Program-made: the position numbers and the translations under genes
NCBI GenBank assembly: GCA_963794155.1
Contig: CAWCCX010000008.1
Coordinates: 682,001 to 746,000, forward strand
Direction: 5' to 3'
Source of the DNA: Roseiarcus sp963794155
GTDB lineage: Bacteria; Pseudomonadota; Alphaproteobacteria; Rhizobiales; Beijerinckiaceae
Length of the DNA stretch: 64,000 bases
Shown: piece by piece, positions 18,667-27,692 of the stretch
Layout of the letters: the number at the start of each line of letters is the position of its first letter
Position numbering within the stretch: the stretch's first letter is position 1
The notes under the pieces: model-generated
Told to the model about the DNA's origin: nothing
The model's input: only the letters and a program-made list of their open reading frames with translations
The model's database searches: none

Positions 18667-19257
18667 ATGGACGCCAAGCTGAATTCGCCGCGCGACGCCG
18701 ACGCAGGCGCCCGCGAAGCCGTAAGACCCGTCGCGGTGCGCAACTCGCGCGATGGCGACGTGCCGGGGATGCTCGCGATCTACTTGCACCACATCCGGCG
18801 CGGCGTCGACCCGGGCGTGGACGGCGATTTTGAAACCCCCGACGCTGAGGACCTCAAGCGGCGTCGCAAGTCGATGAACCGGCGCAAAATGCCGCATTTG
18901 GTCGCAGAGGACGCGGGAATGGTGGTCGGCTACGCCTACGCCGTCCCGTTCCGCAAGCGGCCGGCTTATCGCTATACGGTCAAGCATTCGATTTACGTCC
19001 GCAGCGACCGGCTGCACGCAGGAATCGGGCGCCAGCTCATGAGCGCGCTCATTGACGCCTGCGCCGCGGCCGGCTTTCGCCAGATGATCGGCTATATCGA
19101 CGCCGCCAACGTCGCCTCGATCAAGCTCCACGAGGGGTTCGGCTTCCGCCAGGTTGGTTATCTGCCCTCGGTCGGCTTTAAATTCGGCCGTTGGACAGAC
19201 ACCGTGATGGTGCAGCGCTCGCTTGGGCCGGGGGCGACGGAGCCGCCGGCGGCGTGA
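18667..19257 (+). CDS. GNAT family N-acetyltransferase, phosphinothricin-acetyltransferase-like
   Basis: Acetyl-CoA dependent acetyltransferase of 196 residues. The GNAT fold is visible as VRNSRDGDVPGMLAIY (beta1-alpha1), the pyrophosphate-binding loop RLHAGIGRQLM, and SIKLHEGFGFRQVGYL near the C-terminus, the arrangement of PAT/Bar proteins that acetylate amino-acid-like amines. It lies 18 bases after the decarboxylase and may be cotranscribed, so a role in acetylating an amine product is conceivable but unproven. Confidence 0.85.
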   Translation: MDAKLNSPRDADAGAREAVRPVAVRNSRDGDVPGMLAIYLHHIRRGVDPGVDGDFETPDAEDLKRRRKSMNRRKMPHLVAEDAGMVVGYAYAVPFRKRPAYRYTVKHSIYVRSDRLHAGIGRQLMSALIDACAAAGFRQMIGYIDAANVASIKLHEGFGFRQVGYLPSVGFKFGRWTDTVMVQRSLGPGATEPPAA

Positions 19258-19295
19258 GTGGTCGCGCCAGGCGCAATCATCGTAACGAGGCATGA

Positions 19296-19748
19296 ATGGC
19301 GACCTATACCGCGGATGTGAAGTGGACGCTGAAGGATAGCGACGATTTCCCAAAAGGCCGCTTTAGCCGCGCGCATGATGTTAGCTTCGATGGCGGCATA
19401 ACAATCCCCGGCTCCGCGTCGCCGCACGTCGTCGGCAAATGGGCGGTCGAGGCTGCGGTCGATCCGGAAGAGATGCTGGTCGCCGCTCTGTCCAGCTGCC
19501 ATATGCTGTCATTTTTGCACCTCGCCCGGTTGGCCGGCTTTGCGATCGCCGCCTATTCCGATCATGCGGAGGGGGTAACAGGGGACATCGCTCCAGGACG
19601 GCTGGCGGTGACAAAAGTCGTGTTGCATCCGCGAATCGAGTGGACCGGTTCCGCTCCGGACAAGGAGAAACTGGAGCATCTGCACCATCAAGCCCACGAA
19701 ATCTGCTTCATCGCCAATTCGGTGACGACGCAGGTGACGGTGGAATAG
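19296..19748 (+). CDS. OsmC family peroxiredoxin-like protein
   Basis: Thiol-dependent organic hydroperoxide reductase of the OsmC/Ohr superfamily, 150 residues. Both redox cysteines are present: Cys68 in LSSCHM and Cys137 in HEICFIANS, the latter at the usual C-terminal position. The CHMLSFLH signature places it with OsmC-like proteins rather than Ohr. Small cytosolic dimer by family precedent. GAGG precedes the ATG at 19296. Confidence 0.9.
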   Translation: MATYTADVKWTLKDSDDFPKGRFSRAHDVSFDGGITIPGSASPHVVGKWAVEAAVDPEEMLVAALSSCHMLSFLHLARLAGFAIAAYSDHAEGVTGDIAPGRLAVTKVVLHPRIEWTGSAPDKEKLEHLHHQAHEICFIANSVTTQVTVE

Positions 19749-19766
19749 GTCCCCTCGCCGCCCCGG

Positions 19767-21455
19767 TCACAATGCCGTCGGAGCCTGCGTGTCGATGAGG
19801 GCGGCGAGATCGGCTGCGCGGGCGACGCTCCGCGCCTTCATCCCCGCCTCGCGGCCTCGAGGCGCGACATCGTGCGCCGGCAGGTCGCCGGGCCTGAAGC
19901 CGGCGCTTTCATAGACCTCCTCGGACATCATCACTTCGCAGCCGAACGTCTTGGTCATTTCCTCGAGGCGGGCGGCGACGTTGACCGGATCGCCGATCAC
20001 CGTGAACTGGGCATGGCGGTCGTAGCCGATATTGCCGGCGATCGTCACGCCGGCATGGATGCCGATGCCGAAGCGGATCGGCTCGAGCAGCGCATAAGCG
20101 AGCGCGCCGTTCAGCGTCTCGACCCTGGCGGCGATGGCGGCGCAGGCCGCGATCGCCTGCCGGCACGCGATTTCGGGCCTCCCGCCCATGCCGAACAGCG
20201 CCAGGAGCCCGTCGCCCAGGATCTGGTTCGGCTCTCCGCCCGCGGCAAGAACCGCGCTGCTGACCGCGCTGAGGAACTGGTTGATGACGAACACGGTGTC
20301 GAACGGCAGCCGTCCCTCGGCGAGCCGGCTCGATCCGCGCATGTCGACAAACATGATGACGACATAGCGCTCGACCCCCGAATAGGCCGACCCGCTCCGA
20401 TAGGCGTCGACCGTCGTCGCGTGCGGCGACAGCATCGGCACGAAAGCAATATCGTTCGTCGGGCGAAGCTGGCAGGCGAGCCTGACGCCGGGGGAAGCAT
20501 GGACCCGCTCGAGCACCGCCTGCTCGGCCGCGCTCGGGGCGGGAAGCGCACTCATGTCGCTCAGGATGCGGATGCGGCAGGTGGAGCAACGGCCGCGCCC
20601 GCCGCACACATGGGCGTGCGGGATGTCGTTGATGAGGCTGGCCTCGAGAACGCTGAAACCGCGCGGCGCGCGGATGGTCCGGTCGGGATAGGTCAGCCTG
20701 ATCGAGCCCGTGCGGCGTTCGCGCCAATGGCGGCCGCTCCTGGCGAGAAACGTCAAGGCCAGGGCCGCGCCCAGGAACACGAGGATCCCCGTGCGATCGT
20801 CGACCAGAACCGCGTTCTGAGCCGGGGTCCCGACATGTTCGGGCGACGTGTTGCGCGCCCGCCATGCGGGATCCTGAGCGGATTGAAGCGTGCGCTCGCC
20901 GCCCTGGTAAAAGCCGAGCAGCGCAAGCGTCGGCATCAGCACGGCGACGGCCAGGAGGAGCTCCCGCACCCGCGGATAGAACGGCTTAAGCCTGAGCCAG
21001 AAATGGAGCCCGAGGCAACCGTAAATCCAGACGATCAGCAAGAGGATCGCCTGCAGCACGCCAGAGAACGGCGAGTTGACCCAGAACTTCAGCAATTCCT
21101 GGGCGTATCCCTTCTCGAGCCCAAATTGGCCGAGCGCCACGCGCGTGCCGACGAAATGATCGGCGAGCAGGAAGGGAATCGAAAGGCCGAGCACGAGCTG
21201 CGTCGCTTCGAGCCGGGTCCAGCGAAAATGACGTCGCGCGTAGAGCGCCCAGAAGCCGAGGCTCATGTGAGTGAGGAGCGACAGATAAAGGATCGCCGCG
21301 CCCGGCAGCGACTGCCAGATCGCCTTCTGGACGAGAAGGCCGTTCTCCATCGCCTCGACCGAAATGTTGCCGAGCGCGTGATTGGCGAAATGCAGCGTCA
21401 CGTAGGTGAAGAGGATAAGGCCGGTCGCGAGCCTGATCTGGCGAAGGCCGGGCAT
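19767..21455 (-). CDS. Membrane-anchored adenylate/guanylate cyclase with 2Fe-2S ferredoxin domain
   Basis: A 562-residue fusion. Residues 1-190 form about five or six membrane helices with histidines at 22, 26, 63, 100 and 151 placed in helices, resembling succinate-dehydrogenase-type cytochrome b anchors. Residues 245-335 are a plant-type ferredoxin with Cys284, Cys290, Cys293 and Cys328. Residues 360-530 are a class III cyclase domain with both metal aspartates (Asp371 in FVDMRGSS, Asp415 in LGDGLLALF) and GDPVNVAARL. ATG 21455 is chosen because GGAGAGG lies just upstream and a longer form would run into pirin. It likely makes cAMP under redox control. Divergent from pirin. Confidence 0.88.
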   Translation of the reverse strand: MPGLRQIRLATGLILFTYVTLHFANHALGNISVEAMENGLLVQKAIWQSLPGAAILYLSLLTHMSLGFWALYARRHFRWTRLEATQLVLGLSIPFLLADHFVGTRVALGQFGLEKGYAQELLKFWVNSPFSGVLQAILLLIVWIYGCLGLHFWLRLKPFYPRVRELLLAVAVLMPTLALLGFYQGGERTLQSAQDPAWRARNTSPEHVGTPAQNAVLVDDRTGILVFLGAALALTFLARSGRHWRERRTGSIRLTYPDRTIRAPRGFSVLEASLINDIPHAHVCGGRGRCSTCRIRILSDMSALPAPSAAEQAVLERVHASPGVRLACQLRPTNDIAFVPMLSPHATTVDAYRSGSAYSGVERYVVIMFVDMRGSSRLAEGRLPFDTVFVINQFLSAVSSAVLAAGGEPNQILGDGLLALFGMGGRPEIACRQAIAACAAIAARVETLNGALAYALLEPIRFGIGIHAGVTIAGNIGYDRHAQFTVIGDPVNVAARLEEMTKTFGCEVMMSEEVYESAGFRPGDLPAHDVAPRGREAGMKARSVARAADLAALIDTQAPTAL

Positions 21456-21600
21456 TGCCTCTCCATATGCGCGCCATGGCGGCGAACTCATTAGCACGGA
21501 TATCGCGGCGCGGTCGCTGACCGCGCCGTGCGCCCAATTTTCGTCCCCGCCGGGGAGGCGTATATGCTTCCCTCTTGAGACGTGGATAGGAGCGTCGCTC

Positions 21601-22440
21601 ATGCAGCTTTCGATCGGGTCCATCGAGACCGCCGGGCCGCCCGAGGCGCGCGGTCTCGGCCATAGCGCCCGGCTGGTTGTCCCGCCCGAGCATGTCGCCG
21701 AGCACAGCCCGTTCCTGCTGATGGCCGAAGACTGGTTCGCGCCGCCTGCCGGGTTCCCGACTCACCCGCATCGGGGCATCGAGACGGTGACTGTCGTCCT
21801 CGACGGCGAACTCGTCCACGCCGATCACACCGGCGGGACCGGACACCTCAGCGCCGGCGACGTCCAGTTCATGACCGCGGGCGGCGGCGTCATGCACAGC
21901 GAAATGCCCGGCCCGGGCGGCGTGCACACCCTCCAGCTCTGGCTCAATCTTCCCGCCCGGCTCAAGCGAGTCAGGGCGCGCTACCAGAACGTGCTCGGTT
22001 CGGACGCGCCGGCGCATCGGGAGAGGGGCGTCGAGGCGCGCCTCTATGCCGGCAAGCTCGGCGAAGTTCAGGCGCCCTTCGCCTCGTCCTGGCCGATGAC
22101 CCTGATCGATCTGAAGCTCGAGGAGGGCGCGGCGTTCGAAGCGCCCGTTCCCGCCGGCGAGCGCGCCTTCGTCCTCGTTCTCGACGGCGAGGCCGCGCTC
22201 GGGACCGAGAAGCGCCCGGCGAAGGCCGGGGACGTCGCCTGGGCGGCGCCGTCGTCGGGCGGCGCCGGCTTCGACGCGCTGAGCGCACAGGCGGCGGCGG
22301 ACGCGCGGCTCCTGATCTTCGCAAGCCCGATCATCGACGAACCGGTGGCCATGGGCGGGCCATTCGTCATGAATACGCGCGAGGAGATACTGGAGGCGTT
22401 CGCGGACCTCCGAGCCGGGCGGCTGATCGACGCGACCTAG
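21601..22440 (+). CDS. Pirin family protein
   Basis: Bicupin metal-binding protein of 279 residues, nuclear-pirin homologue; some bacterial members are quercetinases or enzyme regulators. The N-terminal cupin has the metal ligand set in FPTHPHRGIETVT and GGGVMHSEMP. The C-terminal half is the second cupin with a conserved SPIIDEPVAMGGPFVMNT end. The ATG at 21601 follows TAGGAGCG, which decides the start over more upstream codons. Divergent from the cyclase, sharing a 145-base promoter region. Confidence 0.9.
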   Translation: MQLSIGSIETAGPPEARGLGHSARLVVPPEHVAEHSPFLLMAEDWFAPPAGFPTHPHRGIETVTVVLDGELVHADHTGGTGHLSAGDVQFMTAGGGVMHSEMPGPGGVHTLQLWLNLPARLKRVRARYQNVLGSDAPAHRERGVEARLYAGKLGEVQAPFASSWPMTLIDLKLEEGAAFEAPVPAGERAFVLVLDGEAALGTEKRPAKAGDVAWAAPSSGGAGFDALSAQAAADARLLIFASPIIDEPVAMGGPFVMNTREEILEAFADLRAGRLIDAT

Positions 22441-22535
22441 ATGACGTTCGCAGTTCGTCGCTCGCCGCTATAGTTCGCGGACGGACGGCCCAAGGGCGCC
22501 GTCGTGTCCGGCAAATCCGAGAGGGGAAAAGCGCC

Positions 22536-25500
22536 TCACCTGAGCGCGTCCAACCGGTCGCGCACCTTCGCAGCCAGATCATCAAAGGAAAACGGCTTTC
22601 CGATCACATGGACGCCCGGGCCAAGTCGCCCGTGGCGGATGATTGCGTCGCGGCTGTATCCGGTCATGAAGAGAACCGGAAGGCCGTTGCGAAGCCTGAC
22701 CGCTTCATCGGCGAGTTCGCGTCCGTTCATGTCTCCAGGCATCACGACATCGGTCAGAAGCAGGTCGAGTTGCTCCGCGTTTTCAAGGATCGCAAGAGCA
22801 GCTTTCGCGCTCGATGCCTCGGCGACGTTGTAGCCAAGCTCGCGCAAGATTTCCGACGTGTAGGCTCGTACCGCGTCGTCGTCCTCGACGACGAGAATGG
22901 TTTCGCGCCCGACGGGGGGCGCGGACGGCTTCCGGTCGCGCTCTTTGAAGTCAACCGCCGCGCCTGATTGGCGCGGCAGATAAATCTTGACGACCGTTCC
23001 CTTGTCCAATTCGCTTTCGATCTGAACCTGTCCGGATGATTGAACGGTGAAGCCGTAAACCTGACTCAGGCCCAGGCCAGTGCCTTTGCCGATCTCCTTG
23101 GTCGTGAAGAACGGATCGAACGCACGTTTGCGCGTACCTTCATCCATGCCCATTCCGGTGTCGGCGACCGCGATCATGACGTAATCGCCCGGCTCGATCC
23201 GTTCAGGCAGCGAGGCGATGAAGGTTGCGTCCAGTACACGATTTGCCGTTTCGATAACCAGCTTGCCTCCGCGCGGCATGGCGTCCCTCGCGTTGAGGGC
23301 CAGATTGATGAGAGCGTTCTCCAGCTGATTGGGATCGACGAAGGCGTTCAGAGCGCCTCGCCAAGGACCGTCTCGAGCGTGATCTGCTCCCCAAGCGTTC
23401 GTTGCAGCAGATCGTCAATTCCGGCAACCAGCGCATTGGCGTTGACGACCCGTGGGGCGAGGGCCTGTTGGCGCGAAAAGGCAAGCAGCCGATCGGTCAG
23501 CGCCTGCGCGCGCTGCACCCCTTGCAGCGCCATATCCTTGGCGCGGGCAATTCGCACCGTCGCCGGAGAATCGGGCAGACCGCCGAGTTGGCGGTCAATA
23601 GTGTCAAGGCCGCCAAGCACCAATGTCAGCATATTGTTGAAATCGTGCGCCACTCCGCCAGTGAGTTGGCCGAGCGCGTCCATTTTTTGCGATTGACGCA
23701 AGTGCTCCTCGAGGCGTCTTCGCTCGGTGACGTCGCGAGCGCTCACGATCACGCGCCGTGGTTCGCCATCGCGCGTCGGAACGGCGGTCGCGACCGCCTC
23801 GACCACGCCTGCGCCTTGCAGTCTCTCGTAGCGGTGGCTGCCTCCCTCGCGAAGGCACTGCGCCAGATGGCGGTCGATCTCAGCGCCCGTCTCCGGTCCG
23901 AGCACATCCTTGGTCTTGCGCCCGACCACCTGGTCCCTGGCCATTCCATAGAGACGAAGCGTTGCTGGATTGACCTCCTGATATCGGAAACCGCCGTCCT
24001 CCTCGACGAGAATGGCGTGGCATTCCGAAGAGTGCCGGAAGAATGTGCCGACGAGCGCCTCGGTGGCCGCCAGTTGCGCGGTTCGTTCGTCGACCCGCCG
24101 CTCCAATGTCTCGTTGATTTGTGCGAGCTGCTCCTGAGCCTTTTTTGAGTCGGTAACGTCGTGCGCCACCCCGATGAAGCCGACATGTTCGCCTGTCGGC
24201 CCCCATCTCGGCTGCGAGTTCCGACCGCAGCCACCGCCACTGGCCATCGGCGCGGCGGAAGCGCGCCTCAACGGTGACGATCCCCACCGAGGGTTCGATG
24301 ACCGGCTCCTCGGCGCGGATTCGCGGCAGATCGTCGGGGTGAAGCGCTCGACGCCAATCGAAATCGAGCGCCTCAGCATAGGTCAGGCCAAGAAGGTCGA
24401 GATAGGCCTGATTGACGAATTCCCTTTTGCCGTCGGCTCCCGTCACCCAGATCAGCACCGGGGCGCTGTTGGCGATGGAGCGGAACCTCTCCTCGCTTTC
24501 GGCGATCCTGCGCTCGGCCAGCTTTCGCTCCGAGATGTCGCTGACCACGACGTAGACGCCGAGGGTGCTGCCCGAAGCGTCGCGATGCGGGACGTGAACG
24601 ACCTGCGTCGCAAACGCGCCGGTCGAACGAAAAAAATCAGCTTCATAGGACACGCTCTCGCCGGCCAGCGCCCGCTCCAGATAAGGTCGCCGCGCTTCGT
24701 ACATCGCCGCGCTCATGACTTCGTTCACCCGACGGCCGAGAACGGCGGACAAGGGGCGTTCGAACCAGATTTCATAGGCCTTGTTGGCGAAGCGAAAGAT
24801 CTGGTCCTTGTCGACGTAAGAGATGAGCACCGGAAGGGCGTCGGCGATCGCGCGCAGCTTCTCTTCGCTTTCCAGCGCTTCCTGCTCGGCGAGCTTACGG
24901 TCGGTGATGTCGATGTGCGCGCCGACCAGCGCGATCGGCGCGGCGTTTCCATCGCGTTCGATCTCGCCGACGGCCCGGATCCAGCGCACTGCGCCGTCGC
25001 TCGGGCGAATGATGCGATATTCCGACTTGTACTGGGTCTCGCCGCCGGCGACTGCGCGCAGAAAGTGCTCGACCGTCCGCGATCGGTCGTTCGGGTGGAT
25101 GCGGCGCACCCAATTCTCGTGGGTTTCGACGCCCGCGTCCGCCGGCAGGCCGTGCAGGCGCAGATATTCCGGCGACCGGTAACCGGTAAAGCCGCCGGCG
25201 AGGTCCACCCTCATGCCGCCGACGCCGCCGATTTCCTGGACTCGCGCGAGCTCGAGTTCGCGACGACGGAGCGTCTGTAGGATATTCTGCCGATCGGTCG
25301 CGTCTCTGAAGGCGACTCCGATCCCTTCGCCCAGCGGAAAAACGCGCACCTCGTGATAGCGATCCGGCCGCCGGATCGTGTAGCTTTCGAACTGCTGTTC
25401 TTCGCGATTGGCCATCGCCAGGCGATAGCGGCGATCGAACTCCGTGCCGAGAATCGCCGGCGAAACCTCCCATAGCAGCTTGCCGAGGACCTGCTCCCGC

Positions 25501-25706
25501 GAGATCTCGAACATCTCCTCGGCCGCGCGATTAAAGGCGACGAATCGCCAATTGGAGTCGAGCGCGAAGAACCCTTCCGCCAGGCCGTCCATGATCTCAT
25601 CGACCGACAAGGCGGCGCTCTTTGCCGCCTCGCGCGGCGCCGGCGCGCCATTCGCGATCGGCCGGCTCGCAGCAAGCGCCGCTTCGGACGGATCGTCTGC
25701 ACTCAT
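22536..25706 (-). CDS. Multi-PAS hybrid sensor histidine kinase, frame interrupted twice
   Basis: Cytosolic sensor kinase with no membrane helix. From ATG 25706 (preceded by GAGGAGG) it has about five PAS/PAC units, a coiled linker (RVDERTAQLAA), a HisKA box with the phospho-histidine in GGVAHDFNN, a HATPase domain (N box ALINLALNARDA, G boxes DTGMG and GKGTGLGLS) and a C-terminal receiver with Asp in LLLTDVVMP. One extra base near 24219 and one missing base near 23349 shift the frame and then shift it again; adding a G at 23349 restores LWNAFVDPNQLENAL. The two errors do not cancel locally, so uncorrected translation loses the kinase part. Confidence 0.75.
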
Positions 25707-25910
25707 GAAGCGCTTCCTCCTCAAGCGCTTAAGGCGTACCGGCACCTTATCAGGGAAGAATCGCTGGGCAAGGTGAGGAATCACGCAGTCCGGACGGGCG
25801 GGCTGCGATGATCGGCGGTTTCGATCCTCCCTTGCGGCGAAGCGGCGGGGCATGGCGTGGGACGCTTCGCGATGACAGCGAGCGGCAAACGACTTTATTG
25901 GCGGGCGCTC

Positions 25911-26702
25911 TTACCGCGACCTGAACCGCGCGGCGAGGCTCGAGAGATAGACGAGGCCGGAGAGGGCGGTGATCCAGAAACTGGTCGGCCAGTCGGTGTA
26001 GAAGGCGAGCGTCAAGCCGCCCCAGGCCTCGGCGAGCGCGAGAGTCGCCGCCAGCAACACGCCGCCCGCGAGCCGGCGCGAAAGATTCTGCGCCGCCGCC
26101 GCCGGGCCGACCATCAGCGTGAACACCAGGAGCACGCCGACGATCTGCGCGCATTCGGCGACCGCGATGCCGACGATCGCCAGGAACGCGACCGAAACGA
26201 AGCGAACCGGCACGCCCCGCGCCTCGGCGAGCTCGCTTTGCAGCGAGGCGAAAATGAGCGGCCGGGCGATGTAGGCCAGCGCAACGAGGCTCGCGACGGA
26301 AAGCAGGGCCAACGTCAACAGGGCCGAGTCGTCGACCCCGAGCACGTTGCCAAACAGCAGCGCCGCCGCCTGTGTCGCCCCGGTGGTGTAGAAATGCAGG
26401 AACAGGAGGCCCAGGCCAAGCGCCAGCGACAGCATCATGCCGATCGCGACGTCGCGCTCGGCGAGCTTCTCGCCGAACAGTCCCATGCCGATCCCGCTCA
26501 AGAAGGTGAAGCCGACGAGGCCGGCGAGCGGCGACAGGCCGAACAGAACCGCGCCCGTCGCGCCGGTGAAGCCGACATGCGACAGTGCATGGCCGGCGAA
26601 GGTCTGCCCGCGCAGGACGAGAAAGAACCCGACCGTTCCGGCGAGGATTGCCGCCGTGCCTGACGCCAAGAAGGCGGTGCGCATGAAATCGTATTCAAGC
26701 AT
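25911..26702 (-). CDS. znuB: Zinc ABC transporter permease ZnuB
   Basis: Inner-membrane permease of the high-affinity zinc importer, 263 residues and about eight helices of the ABC-3 family. Characteristic segments are GHALSHVGFTGA and ECAQIVGVLLVF. ATG 26702 overlaps the znuC end by eight bases; a longer upstream frame there only reads the histidine tail of znuC out of frame. Transcribed with znuC; together with znuA it lies opposite zur. Confidence 0.92.
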   Translation of the reverse strand: MLEYDFMRTAFLASGTAAILAGTVGFFLVLRGQTFAGHALSHVGFTGATGAVLFGLSPLAGLVGFTFLSGIGMGLFGEKLAERDVAIGMMLSLALGLGLLFLHFYTTGATQAAALLFGNVLGVDDSALLTLALLSVASLVALAYIARPLIFASLQSELAEARGVPVRFVSVAFLAIVGIAVAECAQIVGVLLVFTLMVGPAAAAQNLSRRLAGGVLLAATLALAEAWGGLTLAFYTDWPTSFWITALSGLVYLSSLAARFRSR

Positions 26703-27531
26703 GCGCGTCGTCGTGATCGTGCGAATGGCCGTGCCCATGGTCATCGTGCCGATGGGCGTCGCGTTCGACGTCGACATCGCCCGCCATCACGAAATAGCGG
26801 TCTTTGATGCGGACGACCTCGATATCCGCCCGATAGAGGCGCGACAGCACCGGCCCGGTCACGACCTCGTCGACGGCTCCGATCACCGCCGCTCCGCCGC
26901 CAAGATAGAGAACCCGGTCGATGGCGTTGACCAGCGGATTGAGCTCGTGGGCGCTGAACAGGATCGCCGCCTTGAGGTCGTCGCAGATGCGTCTGGCGAT
27001 TTCGACCACGCTCTTCTGGTTGGCCGGATCGAGCGAGATCAGCGGCTCGTCGAGCAGCATGAGGCGCGGCTTGCCGATGAGCGCCTGGCTCAACAAGACG
27101 AGCTGGCGTTCGCCGCCCGAGAGTTCGCCGATCGATCGAAAGGCGAGGGCGCGCGCGCCGACCTCGTCGAGCGCCCAATCGATCTCCCGCCGCGTCGCCT
27201 TGTCCAGACTGACGAAGCCGAACCGGCCGCCGATCGCTGCGCTGGCGACGACGTCCCAGCCCGTGAGCCTCGAGCCGGCGACGGCGCCGCGGTTTTGCGG
27301 CATGAAGCCGATATAGGCGTTGCCGCGGGTGGCCGGGCGGTCGAGCACCGCGATCGCGCCGGAAGCGACGGGGATGAGGCCGAGCGCGGCGCGCATGAGG
27401 GTCGTCTTGCCGGCCCCGTTCGCGCCCAGCATACCGACGAATTCGCCGTCCTCGATGTCGAAGCTGGCGGCCGAGAGGATGTCCCGGCCGCCGAGCATGA
27501 TCGTGACATTGTCGAAGTGGAGCGCGCTCAC
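26695..27531 (-). CDS. znuC: Zinc ABC transporter ATPase ZnuC with histidine-rich tail
   Basis: ATPase of the zinc importer, 278 residues. Walker A GANGAGKT, signature LSGGERQL, Walker B LMLLDEPL. The last 25 or so residues are a His/Asp-rich tail (DHGHGHSHDHD) able to bind zinc, as in several ZnuC proteins. The GTG at 27531 is preferred: an ATG at 27564 also opens the frame, but it and its first codons lie inside the dispersed palindromic repeat at 27540-27669, so it is unlikely to be the original start. Confidence 0.9.
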   Translation of the reverse strand: MSALHFDNVTIMLGGRDILSAASFDIEDGEFVGMLGANGAGKTTLMRAALGLIPVASGAIAVLDRPATRGNAYIGFMPQNRGAVAGSRLTGWDVVASAAIGGRFGFVSLDKATRREIDWALDEVGARALAFRSIGELSGGERQLVLLSQALIGKPRLMLLDEPLISLDPANQKSVVEIARRICDDLKAAILFSAHELNPLVNAIDRVLYLGGGAAVIGAVDEVVTGPVLSRLYRADIEVVRIKDRYFVMAGDVDVERDAHRHDDHGHGHSHDHDDAHA

Positions 27532-27539
27532 TGCCTCGC

Positions 27540-27669
27540 CGTCATTGCGAGCCGAGCGAAGCAATCCAGAGGAACGCGGGGCGCCCTATGATCCCTGGAT
27601 TGCTTCGTCGCCATAGCCCGTCGAAAGACGGGCGTTCTTCCGAACGCCCTATGGCTCCTCGCGATGACG
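27540..27669. repeat. Nested palindromic mosaic element between znuC and znuA
   Basis: Three levels of symmetry in 130 bases. Outer arms CGTCATTGCGAG (27540) and CTCGCGATGACG (27658) match at 11 of 12 positions. Middle arms at 27557-27569 and 27595-27607 are perfect 13-base inverted repeats (CGAAGCAATCCAG). The right half holds the two-hairpin cloverleaf unit at 27611-27654. The outer and middle arms resemble the 'ctggattgcttcg...cgcaatgacg' type repeats common in alphaproteobacterial spacers. Confidence 0.8.
27611..27654 (-). repeat. Structured two-hairpin repeat, copy 2
   Basis: CCATAG ... CTATGG outer stem enclosing CCCGTC-GAAA-GACGGG and CGTTC-TTCC-GAACG. Read on the minus strand it aligns with the copy at 16205-16250, with the inner hairpin changed from GACGTC pairing to CGTTC/GAACG pairing while staying fully base-paired. 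Confidence 0.75.
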
Positions 27670-27692
27670 AGTCCCCGCGAACGCGACATAGA

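Noticed and set aside
19872..21494. 540-codon open frame opposite the cyclase
   Set aside because: Covers the cyclase in antisense, low-complexity charged product, no domain.
27532..27564. ATG at 27564 as znuC start
   Set aside because: Lies within the palindromic repeat, adds a non-conserved repeat-encoded N-terminus; the GTG at 27531 fits the ABC family better.
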